A DNA stretch of 64,000 bases from Misgurnus anguillicaudatus (Eukaryota > Chordata > Actinopteri > Cypriniformes > Cobitidae): contig NC_073354.2 in the NCBI RefSeq assembly GCF_027580225.2, forward strand, positions 10,206,001-10,270,000, in the 5' to 3' direction. This document shows, in pieces, positions 32,544 to 42,739 of this stretch (its first letter is position 1; the number at the start of each line of letters is the position of its first letter). The position numbers and the translations under genes are program-made. The notes under the pieces are model-generated. The model was not told the DNA's origin and did no database searches. It saw only the letters and a program-made list of their open reading frames with translations.

Positions 32544-32979
32544 GACTCTGTTTACGCATAATTGGTTCTTTTGAAAACATTTGAGACATTTGTCTTTGTG
32601 GCTACGCCCTTCGTTTAAACACAAACGAGTGCAGATTTGGAAAAACGGTTGCTTGTAAACTGAGACAAACGGATGTTTAGGCAGCCAACGTCACAGTATG
32701 CGCCAGAGCTCGCACCTACCCCAAAAGTGCGACCTTGTTCAAAAGAGGAACAGGAAGTGATTCGTTGCTGTCTTCGGGATTCTGATTGGCTTACGTGGGC
32801 TTGAGCTTTTCATTACACCGCGACCTAGAGGTTTGGCATGCTCTTGATGGCATATATACTCAGGTACGTGTCAATGAACACATTTCTGAAAACTGACATG
32901 TGTGCACAAAGTTATTTTTGAAACTGGAGAGGTTGAAATGTCCGTTTATGAAAATAGCCGCTCACGTGTAAACATAGTC
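32544..32979. mobile_element. TAA-flanked TIR element
   Basis: GACTCTGTTTACGC and GTGTAAACATAGTC are the inverted ends, with TAA on both outer sides (32541-32543, 32980-32982). This fits a PIF/Harbinger-type MITE. Confidence 0.75.
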
Positions 32980-33390
32980 TAAATTACAACCCAGGGGGCT
33001 AGGCTCTTCCCTTTTTACCCAACGCTGGGTTGAAAATAGTCTCAGCCTCAGACGTCACACCCACAGATTGTTGGCTAAACGTCTGATGTTTATCGTACAC
33101 TTTTCTGGAAAACCTGTGAGAATGTTGAAGTCGTTTTGATTGGTTGAAATAAACCGGATTCTCAGGAGACGCGAGTGTCACGATTAGTTTCGGTCCCTGA
33201 AAACAAAGCTCTGATGTTCCATTGAGGAAGAGAATCAGTTGTGTTCACATGGATAATAATGACCAGTTATCATGATCAGCTAAACATTGGATTCTCAAAA
33301 ATATGCAAAGTTCGCGGCATAGACTCTCTAAAAGACGTCCAAGAGTTTTGCTTGAGGTAACGTGGAGTGAAAAAGTTTGGTTCTACTGAA

Positions 33391-33716
33391 TGTAACGGGT
33401 TGTGCTTAAAGAAAGCGTAGTTGAGATGAATCCATGTGCAAAAGGTATTTATTAGAAAAATCCCAAAAGGGCCAACAAACAAATCCAATAGGGGCAATTC
33501 CAACAATCGTAAGGCAAACAGAACACAGGTTGAGTATGGCTAAGTATTAATCAGCAGGGAACTAGTATACAGGAAGTGGCTTAAATACAAAACAGACAGG
33601 AAGTGTGTAGCATGACATGGCATGATGAGTATCAAAATAAAAGCCGTAACAGAACAGGATGTCAAAATAAAAGTCCAAAACACAAAAGACAACATAACAC
33701 AGAACAAAACCTTACA
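33391..33716 (-). mobile_element. Solo LTR, minus strand, TSD CTGAA
   Basis: 326 bp with TG...CA ends (plus strand TGTAACGGG to CCTTACA), flanked by the 5-bp repeat CTGAA (33386-33390, 33717-33721). On the minus strand it has a TATTTAAG promoter-like box (near plus 33580) and an AATAAA signal (near plus 33450). That order sets the orientation. No internal retrotransposon region remains, so it is a recombination product. Confidence 0.85.
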
Positions 33717-34114
33717 CTGAATTGCTTTTGTTACAAAGTGAAGAGATATGCTTCAAACAGACTTTTAACAGGAGCGTCATTTTTGTGGCAGTTGATGAAG
33801 TGCACAACATTGTTCTATGGTGAGTAATGTTTATTTAGATGCTAATCGGTTGCGGCTGGTTCCATAACTGACTTGTTGCCAGCCAGCTCGTTATTGTGGG
33901 GAGTCCGAAACGTGACGCTAAACGAAACAAAATGTGATTGGTTGTTTGACATGTCGGTCAAACAGCTCGTGGGCGGGCTTTGTCCAGAAAAAGCTACGAA
34001 AAACACCAGACCTTCAGTATTGAAGGTATGGCTACGCGAGACTAGGTTGAAAATAACCCATCATTTCTTAGATTGTGCTTATTTTATTTACTACATTATT
34101 TTATTAGGGGGCTT

Positions 34115-34788
34115 GGTTCATTTGCATGGTCCTGGAGTTCGAATTGCTCATACTTCTTCGCTCTCCTGCTGGTCTCTGTTCACATTACATTATTTGTTTC
34201 TGAGCTTCGGTACACTTGCGTCATACAGCCGTGTACTGATGTTGCTAGGCAGCGGCTATTAACAAGAAAGTGCCAAAATGGACAGAGTTGTGTTTGCCTC
34301 CACTTTGTTCTTTATTTGAACCTTTGGTTTTGTTATCAAAGAATAAATACAGAAACCCACTTGCATCTGTTTGCTGCCAAAGTCTGCTGTCTGCTATCCA
34401 CAGAAGTTTGCTGAGGCAAGCAGAAAATAAACAGAAATTATGTTTATAGTGCGTCACTCCTGTGCCCAGATAGCAATAGACTCTGGGCAAGATCCAAAGT
34501 CCTTTGTTTCTATTTAATGTAAAGCCTAAAACAATCAACTGTGAAAAGTGCTATATAAATTTTTATTGAATTTAATTGAACTGAGTAGTGTTTCCCCGAC
34601 CTAACTTTCTTTAAGTGTTTAGACTGTGTACTGTATTTATGCCCCTTTGTTTTCCAGTGCCTTTTGTCATTGATTGTTGTACCTGAACATTTTTGCTGTG
34701 TGCTATTATGTTTTCATGTTTCTGTTTCCATGTACATGCCAGAAAAAGAAAATATGTAAATAAGAACAGCTTTATGGGCATTCATCTA
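34115..34788. other. Stretch without recognised feature
   Basis: Several short frames overlap here but none is recognised or supported by splice signals. Confidence 0.4.
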
Positions 34789-34794
34789 TATTAA

Positions 34795-35363
34795 AGGGTA
34801 CCTATTGTCCGATTCACGATTTTAAATTTCCTTTGGTGTGTAAGTGTGTATAAGTACATGTTAACGATATGCCAAAGGTACAAACCCAACAGTAAACGAT
34901 GACTCCAGTTATTGTCTCCAACGTAAATATCTTTTTTTGGACTACAACATAGACACGGATGGTAGGCAACAGTTTACTTCCTGGGATTGGTGATGTAGAG
35001 AAGACCGACATTATCATAATTCCTCCCGCATGGACTCACAGCCTGTAAGTTAACTCCTGTTAGCATTGCATTGTGACCGAATCTTTTAAACATGGTAAGG
35101 AGCTTCACATTTCCGGCTGATGTCAGAGGTATTCAGGCCAATCACAACGTACAGATTAGCTAGCCAATCAGAGACACAGCGCTTTCAGATTGATGGGTTT
35201 TGTACAAAATCAGTGCGTTTCAGGAAGACAGTATATCTGGAGCTAAAAAAATGTATGGTATGTGGAAAATAATAATGTTTTTTTAACCATAAACCACACA
35301 AACATATTGTATTATAATAAATACACAAAATAAAGTTGTTTTTAGCAATGAAATAGGTGCCTT
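34795..35363. mobile_element. TTAA-flanked MITE (AGGGTACCTATT family)
   Basis: AGGGTACCTATT and AATAGGTGCCTT are imperfect inverted ends, with TTAA on both sides (34791-34794, 35364-35367). About 570 bp, no coding capacity. Confidence 0.75.
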
Positions 35364-35638
35364 TTAAAATGCAATATGTGAAAGTTCATGGTAGAAGCAA
35401 AACAAATAAGAAGTGATGACATCCTGAATCTACTTAGCACATAATGTTATTTAACAAAGAGCCATAACACAAAATTAAAAACACAATAATAGTACATATA
35501 ATTCTTCTTTACAGCAAATGTGCCGCATGCATTCAAATGATAACAATGAAAAAGAAAACAAAAACTGTGGTAAAAAGCAGGGCACAAGGAATGTGTCTCA
35601 CTCTTGATTCCCAATGCTCGACAAGCCACAAACCTTAC

Positions 35639-35734
35639 AGAGCAGAAGACTAAATTTGTATTTGTGTCCCACCCAGGACCGCCTGTTGCCTCATGAAATT
35701 TTTCTAGGATGGATGCCATGACAGGGTCAGCTTC
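35639..35734 (-). CDS. Candidate host exon, 96 nt (weak)
   Basis: On the minus strand an open 32-codon segment is bounded by a good acceptor (a T/C-rich tract ending CTGCTTTTCCAG) and a good donor (GTAAGG). Both boundaries are in phase 0. The peptide begins EADPVMASILEKFHEATGG and ends LVFCS. I do not recognise it. The surrounding sequence (35368-36112) shows no transposon termini. If real it is one exon of a minus-strand gene with long TE-filled introns, but no partner exon is established. Confidence 0.3.
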
Positions 35735-36120
35735 CTGGAAAAGCAGTGAAAAGTTCAGCAGTTGAATCTGAGAATGTGTCATTAGACTGGACAGAAGCGG
35801 CATATGAGTCACAGAACTGAGTTCACTGAAAAGCCCAAATCAATCAACTGCTTGCTTTGTAAAGGTTTGGGTGTTATTGTTTATAGATGTGTGTGTTTTT
35901 GTGTGACAGATATACTTGGTACACTTAACGAAATTCCTGGTAAATAAGCTTATATGCAACTTGAACAACTTCTTTGTTTAATGGTATTTTTAAATATTAA
36001 ATAGCTGGTAGTTAATTTTAAAAACATTGTATATGCAAACATATTGCACAAAGTGTGATTGTTCTATTTTGTTTTGTTTTAAGGATATTGTTTATTTGTA
36101 CCCATAGGCAGGGTATTATT

Positions 36121-36587
36121 CAGTGGTGGCTCGTGACTGCTCATCCGAGGGGTGCAAATTCAAAATGTGTGTTCGGGGTGTCATGTGTGTTGCTTGGGTT
36201 TTCAGAATATGTGTTTGTTGTGTCATGTGAACCATGTGCATCACGTGTTTTGTCAAAATAAGTGCCTGCTGCACACGTGTCAAAACCATTTATAATAAAA
36301 CAGACGCTCACGTTCACAAAATACACGCAAGACACTCACTTAACGGTAAATTCTGATTACGCATGAGATTATGCGAGTATCTGGCAAACGCGAGCGTCTC
36401 TTTTATCATAACCCTTAGACGCGTATGCAGCAGGCACTTATTTTGACAAGACATGTGATGCACATAGGTTCACTAGCGCAGAACACATATTTTGAAATAA
36501 CGAACCACACACATGACGGGCTACATACATGTTGTGATGAATTTCGCATTGAGCGCCCTCGATAAAAGAAGTCACCGGCCACCACTG
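36121..36587. mobile_element. Short hAT-type MITE (CAGTGGTGGC family), copy 2
   Basis: CAGTGGTGGCTCGTGAC and GTCACCGGCCACCACTG are the ends, flanked by GTATTATT (36113-36120) and GTATTCAT (36588-36595), a 6-of-8 match. It is directly homologous to 7148-7593, with an additional GCGAGCGTCTC segment that pairs with GACGCTCACG on its left. Confidence 0.85.
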
Positions 36588-36946
36588 GTATTCATATGTT
36601 AAAGCAACACTAAAGAGTTTTTGCTCTTTGCTCCCCCTACAGGTTGGAAGCGGAATTGTCCATTACTACTATCGTAAATAATTTAGCCTACTGCAGCAAA
36701 GCTGGCTCTGATTGTATTGTAGGTCTGCCGTAAAGCAAGTTTTTGTAGTTTTCACTCGAACTACAGGACCGCGAACCGACGGTTGGAAACTTCTTTAGTG
36801 TGGTTTTGGCCGATAGAGGGCTTTAAAGCGAATGTGAAGTGCCGTTCACCCTGTTTCGAGTGGATGAACGACTGAAACTTTTTGGAAACGTTATTTTAAG
36901 GTAAAAAAAACTCTTTAGTACTGCTTTAAGTCAGTGATTCCCAACC

Positions 36947-37447
36947 TAACACAGTCTCACACCCATGGCGTCAATATTTGACGACACTTGACCATGCGTC
37001 AATATGTTGACGCGGAGGGTATACCTTTCGCGTCATTTTTTGACGAACTGGGGACTTCAATACTATTACGTCCGTTGCATTCTCTTTTCCTATTTTCAAA
37101 CCATTTTCGCGTCGGTTTAGGGTTAGATTACGCAAAATTAAACAGTGTACGCGAAATTAAACAGTTGTCACCTGGCGTTGGGGTTGGAGTTAGGTACGCG
37201 AAATTAAACAGTTGTCACCTGGCGTTGGGGTTAGAGTTAGGTTTGGGTAGGGATGTCATTATGTAAATCTAACCCTAAACCGACGCGAAAATGGTAAGAA
37301 AATAGGAAAAGAGAATGCAACGGACGTAATAGTATTGAAGTCCCCAGTTCGTCAAAAAATGACGCGAAAGGTATACCCTCCGCGTCAACATATTGACGCA
37401 TGGTCAAGTGTCGTCAAATATTGACGCCATGGGTGTGAGACTGGGTT
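36947..37447. mobile_element. Near-perfect fold-back element inside composite copy 2
   Basis: TAACACAGTCTCACACC and GGTGTGAGACTGGGTT are the ends, flanked by TCCCAACC (36939-36946) and GCCCAACC (37448-37455), a 7-of-8 TSD drawn from the host TIR. The arms match over about 185 bp almost perfectly, with many GCGTC/GACGC motifs. The loop holds two 47-bp tandem units (from 37148 and 37195) and the TTTAGGGTTAGATT core shared with its relatives. Confidence 0.9.
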
Positions 37448-38008
37448 GCCCAACCGGGGGTACGCGTACCCCAGGGGGTACGTGAAGAGTTTCCAGGGGG
37501 TACGCGAAAAGATTTACATTTTGCTTTGATCTCATTTACTTTAAATAAAAATGTCTTTCGTTTGTCCAGTCATTGACCTACGATTGATTTTTGTGAGGAA
37601 AGCATTGTAAAAAGGACAACTTTGTCATTTTAATCTTATCATTAATATAATTAGCTGTCAAGAGTAAATGCGCTGCATGATCCAAAACGCAATAGCGATG
37701 TCCAACTCAAGAACGATCTGACTATTTTTAATGAACCTGAATAGTTTCTAAAGACACAAAGTTTATTAACTATATTTAATGTTTAAATAATGTTATAATA
37801 TTCATTCCGCTGCCGTTGCATTTTCAAATTATGCAAAAAAAAACGTTTGCATTGTTTTTGGCTAACATATTTTGTCCCACATGATGTATTTTGTATTTAT
37901 AGAGAATGCCTTAACACATTTCGTTTCTCTTTATATTTGAACAGAATAATTTAACTTATTTGCACATTTTAATTATCAGTAACTTAAATTGAGATTTTAG
38001 TACATTTA

Positions 38009-38597
38009 GGGCATTTGCTAAAAAGGACGTGAGAGCTCAATTCCAAATAAGCGCCGGAGTTGAACATTTGCGTATGATTTACTACAAAGGCGCAAATATA
38101 ATACAGAGGCAAAATAATGACATAAGCACATTTCTATAATGACCACTGCAATCTATAAGAGCAGCGCAAATTAGTACAGGGTCGCAAATAAGAGACCTCG
38201 GCAGGACATCGCAATGAAAATGCGGACTGCGGAGTGTGAAATTACAGCAAAGTAAAAGTACACTATGAACCGGAGGACGAAAGATGAAGGGTAAAATAAG
38301 TTTTGAAATACCTGATTTGACTTCTCCTCGTGACTTCTCCTCCTCTTTTCTCCAGCAAATTAAACATAGCATGGCTTGGCAAACTATATATTTATTTTAA
38401 AGTATGTTCCTCTTGCAAAATGTAATACTCTCCTCGCATTAATGTTAATGTAGGAAAACTTCCACAGATGCATATGCAATAAGGTCGCAAAAATAACACC
38501 TTTTCAGAGCTAAATATCTATTGCGTGTCTTTAGTAAGTTCAGTCGTTATTTAACGCCAAAATGATGGTTTGCGCAAGCTGTTACTAAATCTGGCCC
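38009..38597. mobile_element. TAA/TTA-flanked passenger inside composite copy 2
   Basis: GGGCATTTGCTAAAAAGG and TTACTAAATCTGGCCC are the ends, with TTA on both sides (38006-38008, 38598-38600), the reverse of the TAA seen in copy 1. Same 589-bp length as 29647-30235. Confidence 0.85.
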
Positions 38598-38600
38598 TTA

Positions 38601-38808
38601 TAGGGGTCATATGATGAATTTTTTTAATTTGTAAAATAATTCTTTGGTGTTCCCAGAGTCCATATGTGAAGTTTTATCTCAAAACACCCTACAGATAATT
38701 AATTATAGCATGTCAAAACTGCCATTTTGTAGGCCTGAGCAAAATGTGCCGTTTTTGGGTGTGTCTTTTAAAATGCAAATGAGCTGATAAAATGCAAACA
38801 CTGATCGC
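38601..38808 (-). repeat. Truncated TTAA-type MITE (passenger)
   Basis: The blocks GGGGTCATATGATGAA, CCATATGTGAAGTTTTATCT and ATGCAAATGAGCTGAT match, inverted, the segment at 29448-29643 and the MITE family at 23534 and 25548. Confidence 0.7.
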
Positions 38809-39570
38809 AATGGTAGTGGTTTGTTGAAATAAACATGCTTCATCAGTCAGTGAGCCTTACTGATAGGGCTGTGGGGGTACTTAGGGCTAAAAAGGTTGGG
38901 AACCACTGCTTTAAGTGCTTCTTGCAACTCACTAGATAGTCTGGGTTTGGCAAAAGATGAAATGGAGGCATTATTCTGTTTGGTAAAAATCAGGAACCGT
39001 GTGATTCAGAAGAGGGTAGTTATTTTTTCTACAAATGCTTGTAGTTATTATTATTATTTTTAATTATGCCATACCCAGCTCCATATTGATAATGAAATTG
39101 AAAATGAAACCGTCATCAATGAAACATCAGCTAATGTGGTTTATAACATTTGCGAAAACGAAAAATAGAAAAAATGCCAAAGTGACTTTACATAATGAGA
39201 TAAGACAGGTCTGTTAAACAGCAACCATAGGTGACATCTACTGTACAACAGGTGACAAGCCAAAGCCTACAGCAAATTTAAGAGTAATGAAATAGAAAAT
39301 AGAAGCTTTACAGGAACCAAAAAAAAATGCTTTTAAAGAAAAAATTGCCCTTTCATGACCCATGCTGGCTTAAAGACTTTTGAAGCTGCTCCATTACCAC
39401 TATATGAGTTGAGTAGCTGCTAAATATTATGCTGTGTTTGTAGTCCGGGCCACGTCAGTTTCCATGGAGATTTTAGTCTTTTGATAAGTGTAAGGTTACA
39501 TAGAGGAACCCTGATGTTCTTGGCCATTGCTTTGCCAAGCTAAATATTATTAATACTGTACTTACCCTCT

Positions 39571-39689
39571 TGTTCCCCAGCAAAAGTGGCATCGGGGGCT
39601 TCACATACTGTATGATTGCGTATACATGTGTGGAGGCAGTGGATTTTGTCTTTTTGGTGTAAGAAACTTTTCAAAAGCCATAATCGGCC
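39571..39689 (-). CDS. Candidate exon or UTR segment (weak)
   Basis: On the minus strand an excellent pyrimidine-rich acceptor (TTCTTCCTTTCTCTCTACTAG) is followed about 119 nt later by a strong donor (GGTAAGTACAG). One frame is open throughout, but its peptide (HGRLWLLKSFLHQKD...) is not recognised. It could be a non-coding exon or chance. Confidence 0.2.
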
Positions 39690-39806
39690 ATGTCTAGTAG
39701 AGAGAAAGGAAGAAAAGAAATGAAAAGCTACATTCATTTTACACAGCTAAATGCACGGAGCTTAAAATCATAATACTGTATAAAGATTGTATATTGTGCT
39801 GCTCAG

Positions 39807-39839
39807 TGAATAATCTGCACATGCTGTGCAGATTATTCA
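39807..39839. repeat. Perfect 15-bp-stem hairpin
   Basis: TGAATAATCTGCACA and its exact inverted copy are separated by three bases (TGC). The isolated position away from known elements makes its origin unclear. Confidence 0.9.
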
Positions 39840-40527
39840 AATATTTACCAGCCATTATCATGGAAAATACACTTTCTATTCTCAAGTATAGTGTTTTTAT
39901 ATCACTTTACAAATTGCCATAAGTACTGAATACAATTCAAACTACTTTATTTCCAGAAACAGTACTTGACGTGAAAGATCAGATTGAATCTTTTTAGGCA
40001 TAGCCCTGATATATTCTGTTACAGCAGTTAATTTTATGTTAATATAATAAATTACACATCCAGGAACGTGTGTGAGATGTTTTGCTGTGTGGCAACAGCT
40101 GATGTGGAATATGTTAGCGTTACCAAAAATATACACGCTGTCAATGTTGATCTTTGCATGCACCACTCTATTTATAAAAAAATCTCTGTTAAACTTTGAT
40201 CTTTAGTCAAACTGACTCCTGTTTTGTTTATAAAACCATGAAATGCATACATTACACTAAATAACTGACAGTGGTGTATAATTCTCTTCACATTCAAAAC
40301 ACAACATATTGAAGCAATAAGATGTTAGCAGAAAATTCCTCACGTCCTTTCACACCGAGGGTGCATGTTTCATCAGGGTTGTGAATTAGTAATAACACAT
40401 TGAGGTCAGTTTTTCCTACAGACCTTCTGCTAATATAATAAAAAAATCTATTCAGTGAATCTAACATTTTGCTGGGATCAATTTCGGTTGGTTTAACTTT
40501 AAACAAAAAGACTGTGTTCTTCTGCAG

Positions 40528-40659
40528 AGTTTTACAGCATTCCATCGGGGCTCCATATTCACACCTGCTGGGTTTGGACTGCTCTCTGGAGCCATCTTTC
40601 CACCAGATGGACCACCGATTCTGCTGTTGGGCCCAGCAGTACCAGATCAAATATCCCAG
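40528..40659 (+). CDS. Candidate host exon, 132 nt (weak)
   Basis: On the plus strand an acceptor (ACTGTGTTCTTCTGCAG) precedes an open 44-codon segment followed by a modest donor (CAG then GTTGTC). Both boundaries are in phase 0. The peptide contains GSIFTPAGFGLLSG and ends PAVPDQISQ; I do not recognise it. Other frames on both strands are also open here, which weakens the case. Confidence 0.22.
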
Positions 40660-41714
40660 GTTGTCACGAGTTTCTAATCTTAGAGATAAACTATATAGAA
40701 AGTTAATGATCCTTCCATTTTCAGTTATTCACCATACAGGTATTGCAAAGGATTTCATAGCTGCAATAGTCATGCTTCCTCCTGACAGCTTTAGGAAACT
40801 ATAGTTTATAGCTATACAGCTATAGTTTCTCATAACATCTGTTGAGGAAGATGAGAGCTGTTATATCATCTCAATTGATTCTTTTCTAGAAAGGTCAATG
40901 TTAAATCAAACACTGACTTAGGCTTTAATAGAATTAATTAATTAAAATTGTATTTATTTCATTAAATAAATTACATACTGTAAGCATATTTTTTATATTT
41001 CAACTATATAGAAACTAAAGGGCATCAATTTTAATATATTTTATGGTATCGGTGAGCTACTATGTTGTAGGTATTACAGGACACCAGATTCACAGAAATA
41101 GCATTTCAACCAAACAGGCATATTATTGATGAGCAGATAAGTCAAAGGAATGCAGGTGAGTATTGATGTTTTTGAGAGTCTTTGTAATGGTAACAAACAG
41201 TAATAATGTTTTCTGTTTATCAGAATGGAGAGGACACACACAACAACATATCACACACGCGATTCATATTTTACAAACAGCTAAGTTAAACAGTAACACT
41301 TTACTTGAAAGGGGTGTTCATAAGACTGACATGACACATTCATATTCATGACATGACACATGCAATGAACATGAAGGGGATTTTATGCACGTTTATGACA
41401 GCTGTCATTAAGTGTCATTTGTTCAGTTGTGTCATTTTTAATGCAAAGATGACAAAGATATCTTTGTTATGACAACCAAGACAACACAACTTACGACTTT
41501 TTTACCAGTTATACAAATTCAATTTGTCATTAAAATGTCATAAAGTGTTAATACTCTGTCATACAGTTTTATATGACAGTTTTACATGAATATTTTTCTT
41601 GACCTCAACTACAGTGGTACAAATATAATTTGTCATTAAAATGTTATTAAGTGTTAATACACAACGTCATAAATATTCTTCAGTTTGTTCCATGTATTTA
41701 ACAAATAAAATCTA

Positions 41715-41738
41715 TCATTAAATAATAATAATAATAAT
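41715..41738 (+). repeat. (AAT)n simple repeat
   Basis: A short run of AAT/AATA units within the TIR element. Confidence 0.8.
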
Positions 41739-42032
41739 TAAAATTAATAAATTTATATTTTATTGCATTTGGAGACTGATTCACCTAAAATTAATTGAAA
41801 ACAGTACAATAATGGTTAAAGCCATGAAGCGTTGGGTTCATATCGCTGGCAAAACAGTTAATTACATTCAATTAAATTGATTAAATGTTTTGGTCACTTT
41901 ATTTTACGGTATCACTGTTACAGTGTAATTATACATTTAAGTATTAAGTAATAATCATTAACAACATGTACTTACTATAGGGTTGGGGTTAGGATTAGGG
42001 TTTGGTTTAGTTGCATGTCATTATGCATAATT

Positions 42033-42380
42033 AAAGGACAAGTTCAGTATTTTACACTTTAAGCCCTGTTTTCAGATTGTTTATGATGATGAAATTTCGG
42101 GTATTTGTTGTTTTACCTCCCACCTCTTACAAAGACGTGAAACTCACCGAGTGGCCAGGGGTGCCCACCGACATGCCCACACAAAAATCGCCGCAAAATA
42201 CGCATTCCAACAGGTTTTATCTTAGTTTTTGTCCTACTCCATTGACTTTTATTAGATGTGCTCTCAGGTACGGTATTACTCCGCGCCGGGAACCTTGTTT
42301 GTATTCTTGCAATTGGCAAAGGTGGATTAGTGCCACCACCTGGGCTGGAGGGTCTATTATTCAAGCTCTCGGCGGAATGT
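42033..42380. repeat. Probable nested MITE (AAAGGACAAGTTC start)
   Basis: After a TTAA, the start AAGGACAAGTTCAGTATTTT and the block AGCCCTGTTTTCAGATTGTT belong to a repeat I recognise from fish genomes. The opposite end is not visible. Overlapping frames here (102 and 83 codons) are not recognised. Confidence 0.4.
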
Positions 42381-42739
42381 ATTAGTTTATGTTAAGTTGT
42401 CATAACAAAGACAATTCAAACAATGTCATCTATGCATTAAAAATTATATAAATGAACAAATGACACTTAATGACAGTTGTCATAAATGTGCATAAAATCT
42501 CCTTCATGTTCATGACACATGTCATGCCATGATTATGAAGATGTCAAGTCAGTATTATGAACACCCCTTCAAGTAAAGTGTTACCGTTCAACTCTCTATC
42601 AAACCCTCAAGCTATCTCAAAGTACACCACAGAAGCTAAGCCATTTAGCAAACTGTCTGAAGTGAATTATACATGCAGACACTTGCAGAAAGGGTTTAAA
42701 ATAATTATTATTAATTCAGAGAGGATTTAAAAAAAATAC

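Larger units (their letters stand above)
31796..34114. mobile_element. Large TIR element hosting several insertions
   Basis: AAGCCCCCTAACAGAATAAT at the left matches the right end over about 70 bp in inverted orientation, including AAATAAAATAAGCACAATCT. Repeated AACCCAGCATTGGGT motifs follow inside. The interior holds a hAT-type element (31910-32451), a TAA-flanked element (32544-32979) and a solo LTR (33391-33716). TSD not resolved. Confidence 0.75.
36932..38908 (-). mobile_element. Composite hAT-type element, copy 2 (inverted), TSD CTTTAAGT
   Basis: CAGTGATTCCCAACC and GGTTGGGAACCACTG are the ends, flanked by exact 8-bp CTTTAAGT (36924-36931, 38909-38916). It is an inverted copy of 29245-30801 with the same passengers. 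It differs by a younger fold-back insertion (36947-37447) and by lacking about 100 bp that copy 1 has near 29303-29405. Confidence 0.9.
38917..41280. other. Stretch without recognised element
   Basis: Mostly unique-looking. It contains two weak exon candidates (39571-39689 minus, 40528-40659 plus) and a perfect small hairpin at 39807-39839. No transposon termini were found. Confidence 0.4.
41293..42595. mobile_element. TIR element with GTGTTCATAAG... arms
   Basis: GTAACACTTTACTTGAAAGG at the left is inverted at the right end as CTTCAAGTAAAGTGTTACC, and the arms continue for about 200 bp (GACATGACACAT, AAGTGTCATTTGTTCA). The flanks GTTAAACA (41285-41292) and GTTCAACT (42596-42603) match at 6 of 8. 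Its interior appears to hold further repeat insertions near 41895-42020 and 42033-42380. Confidence 0.75.
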
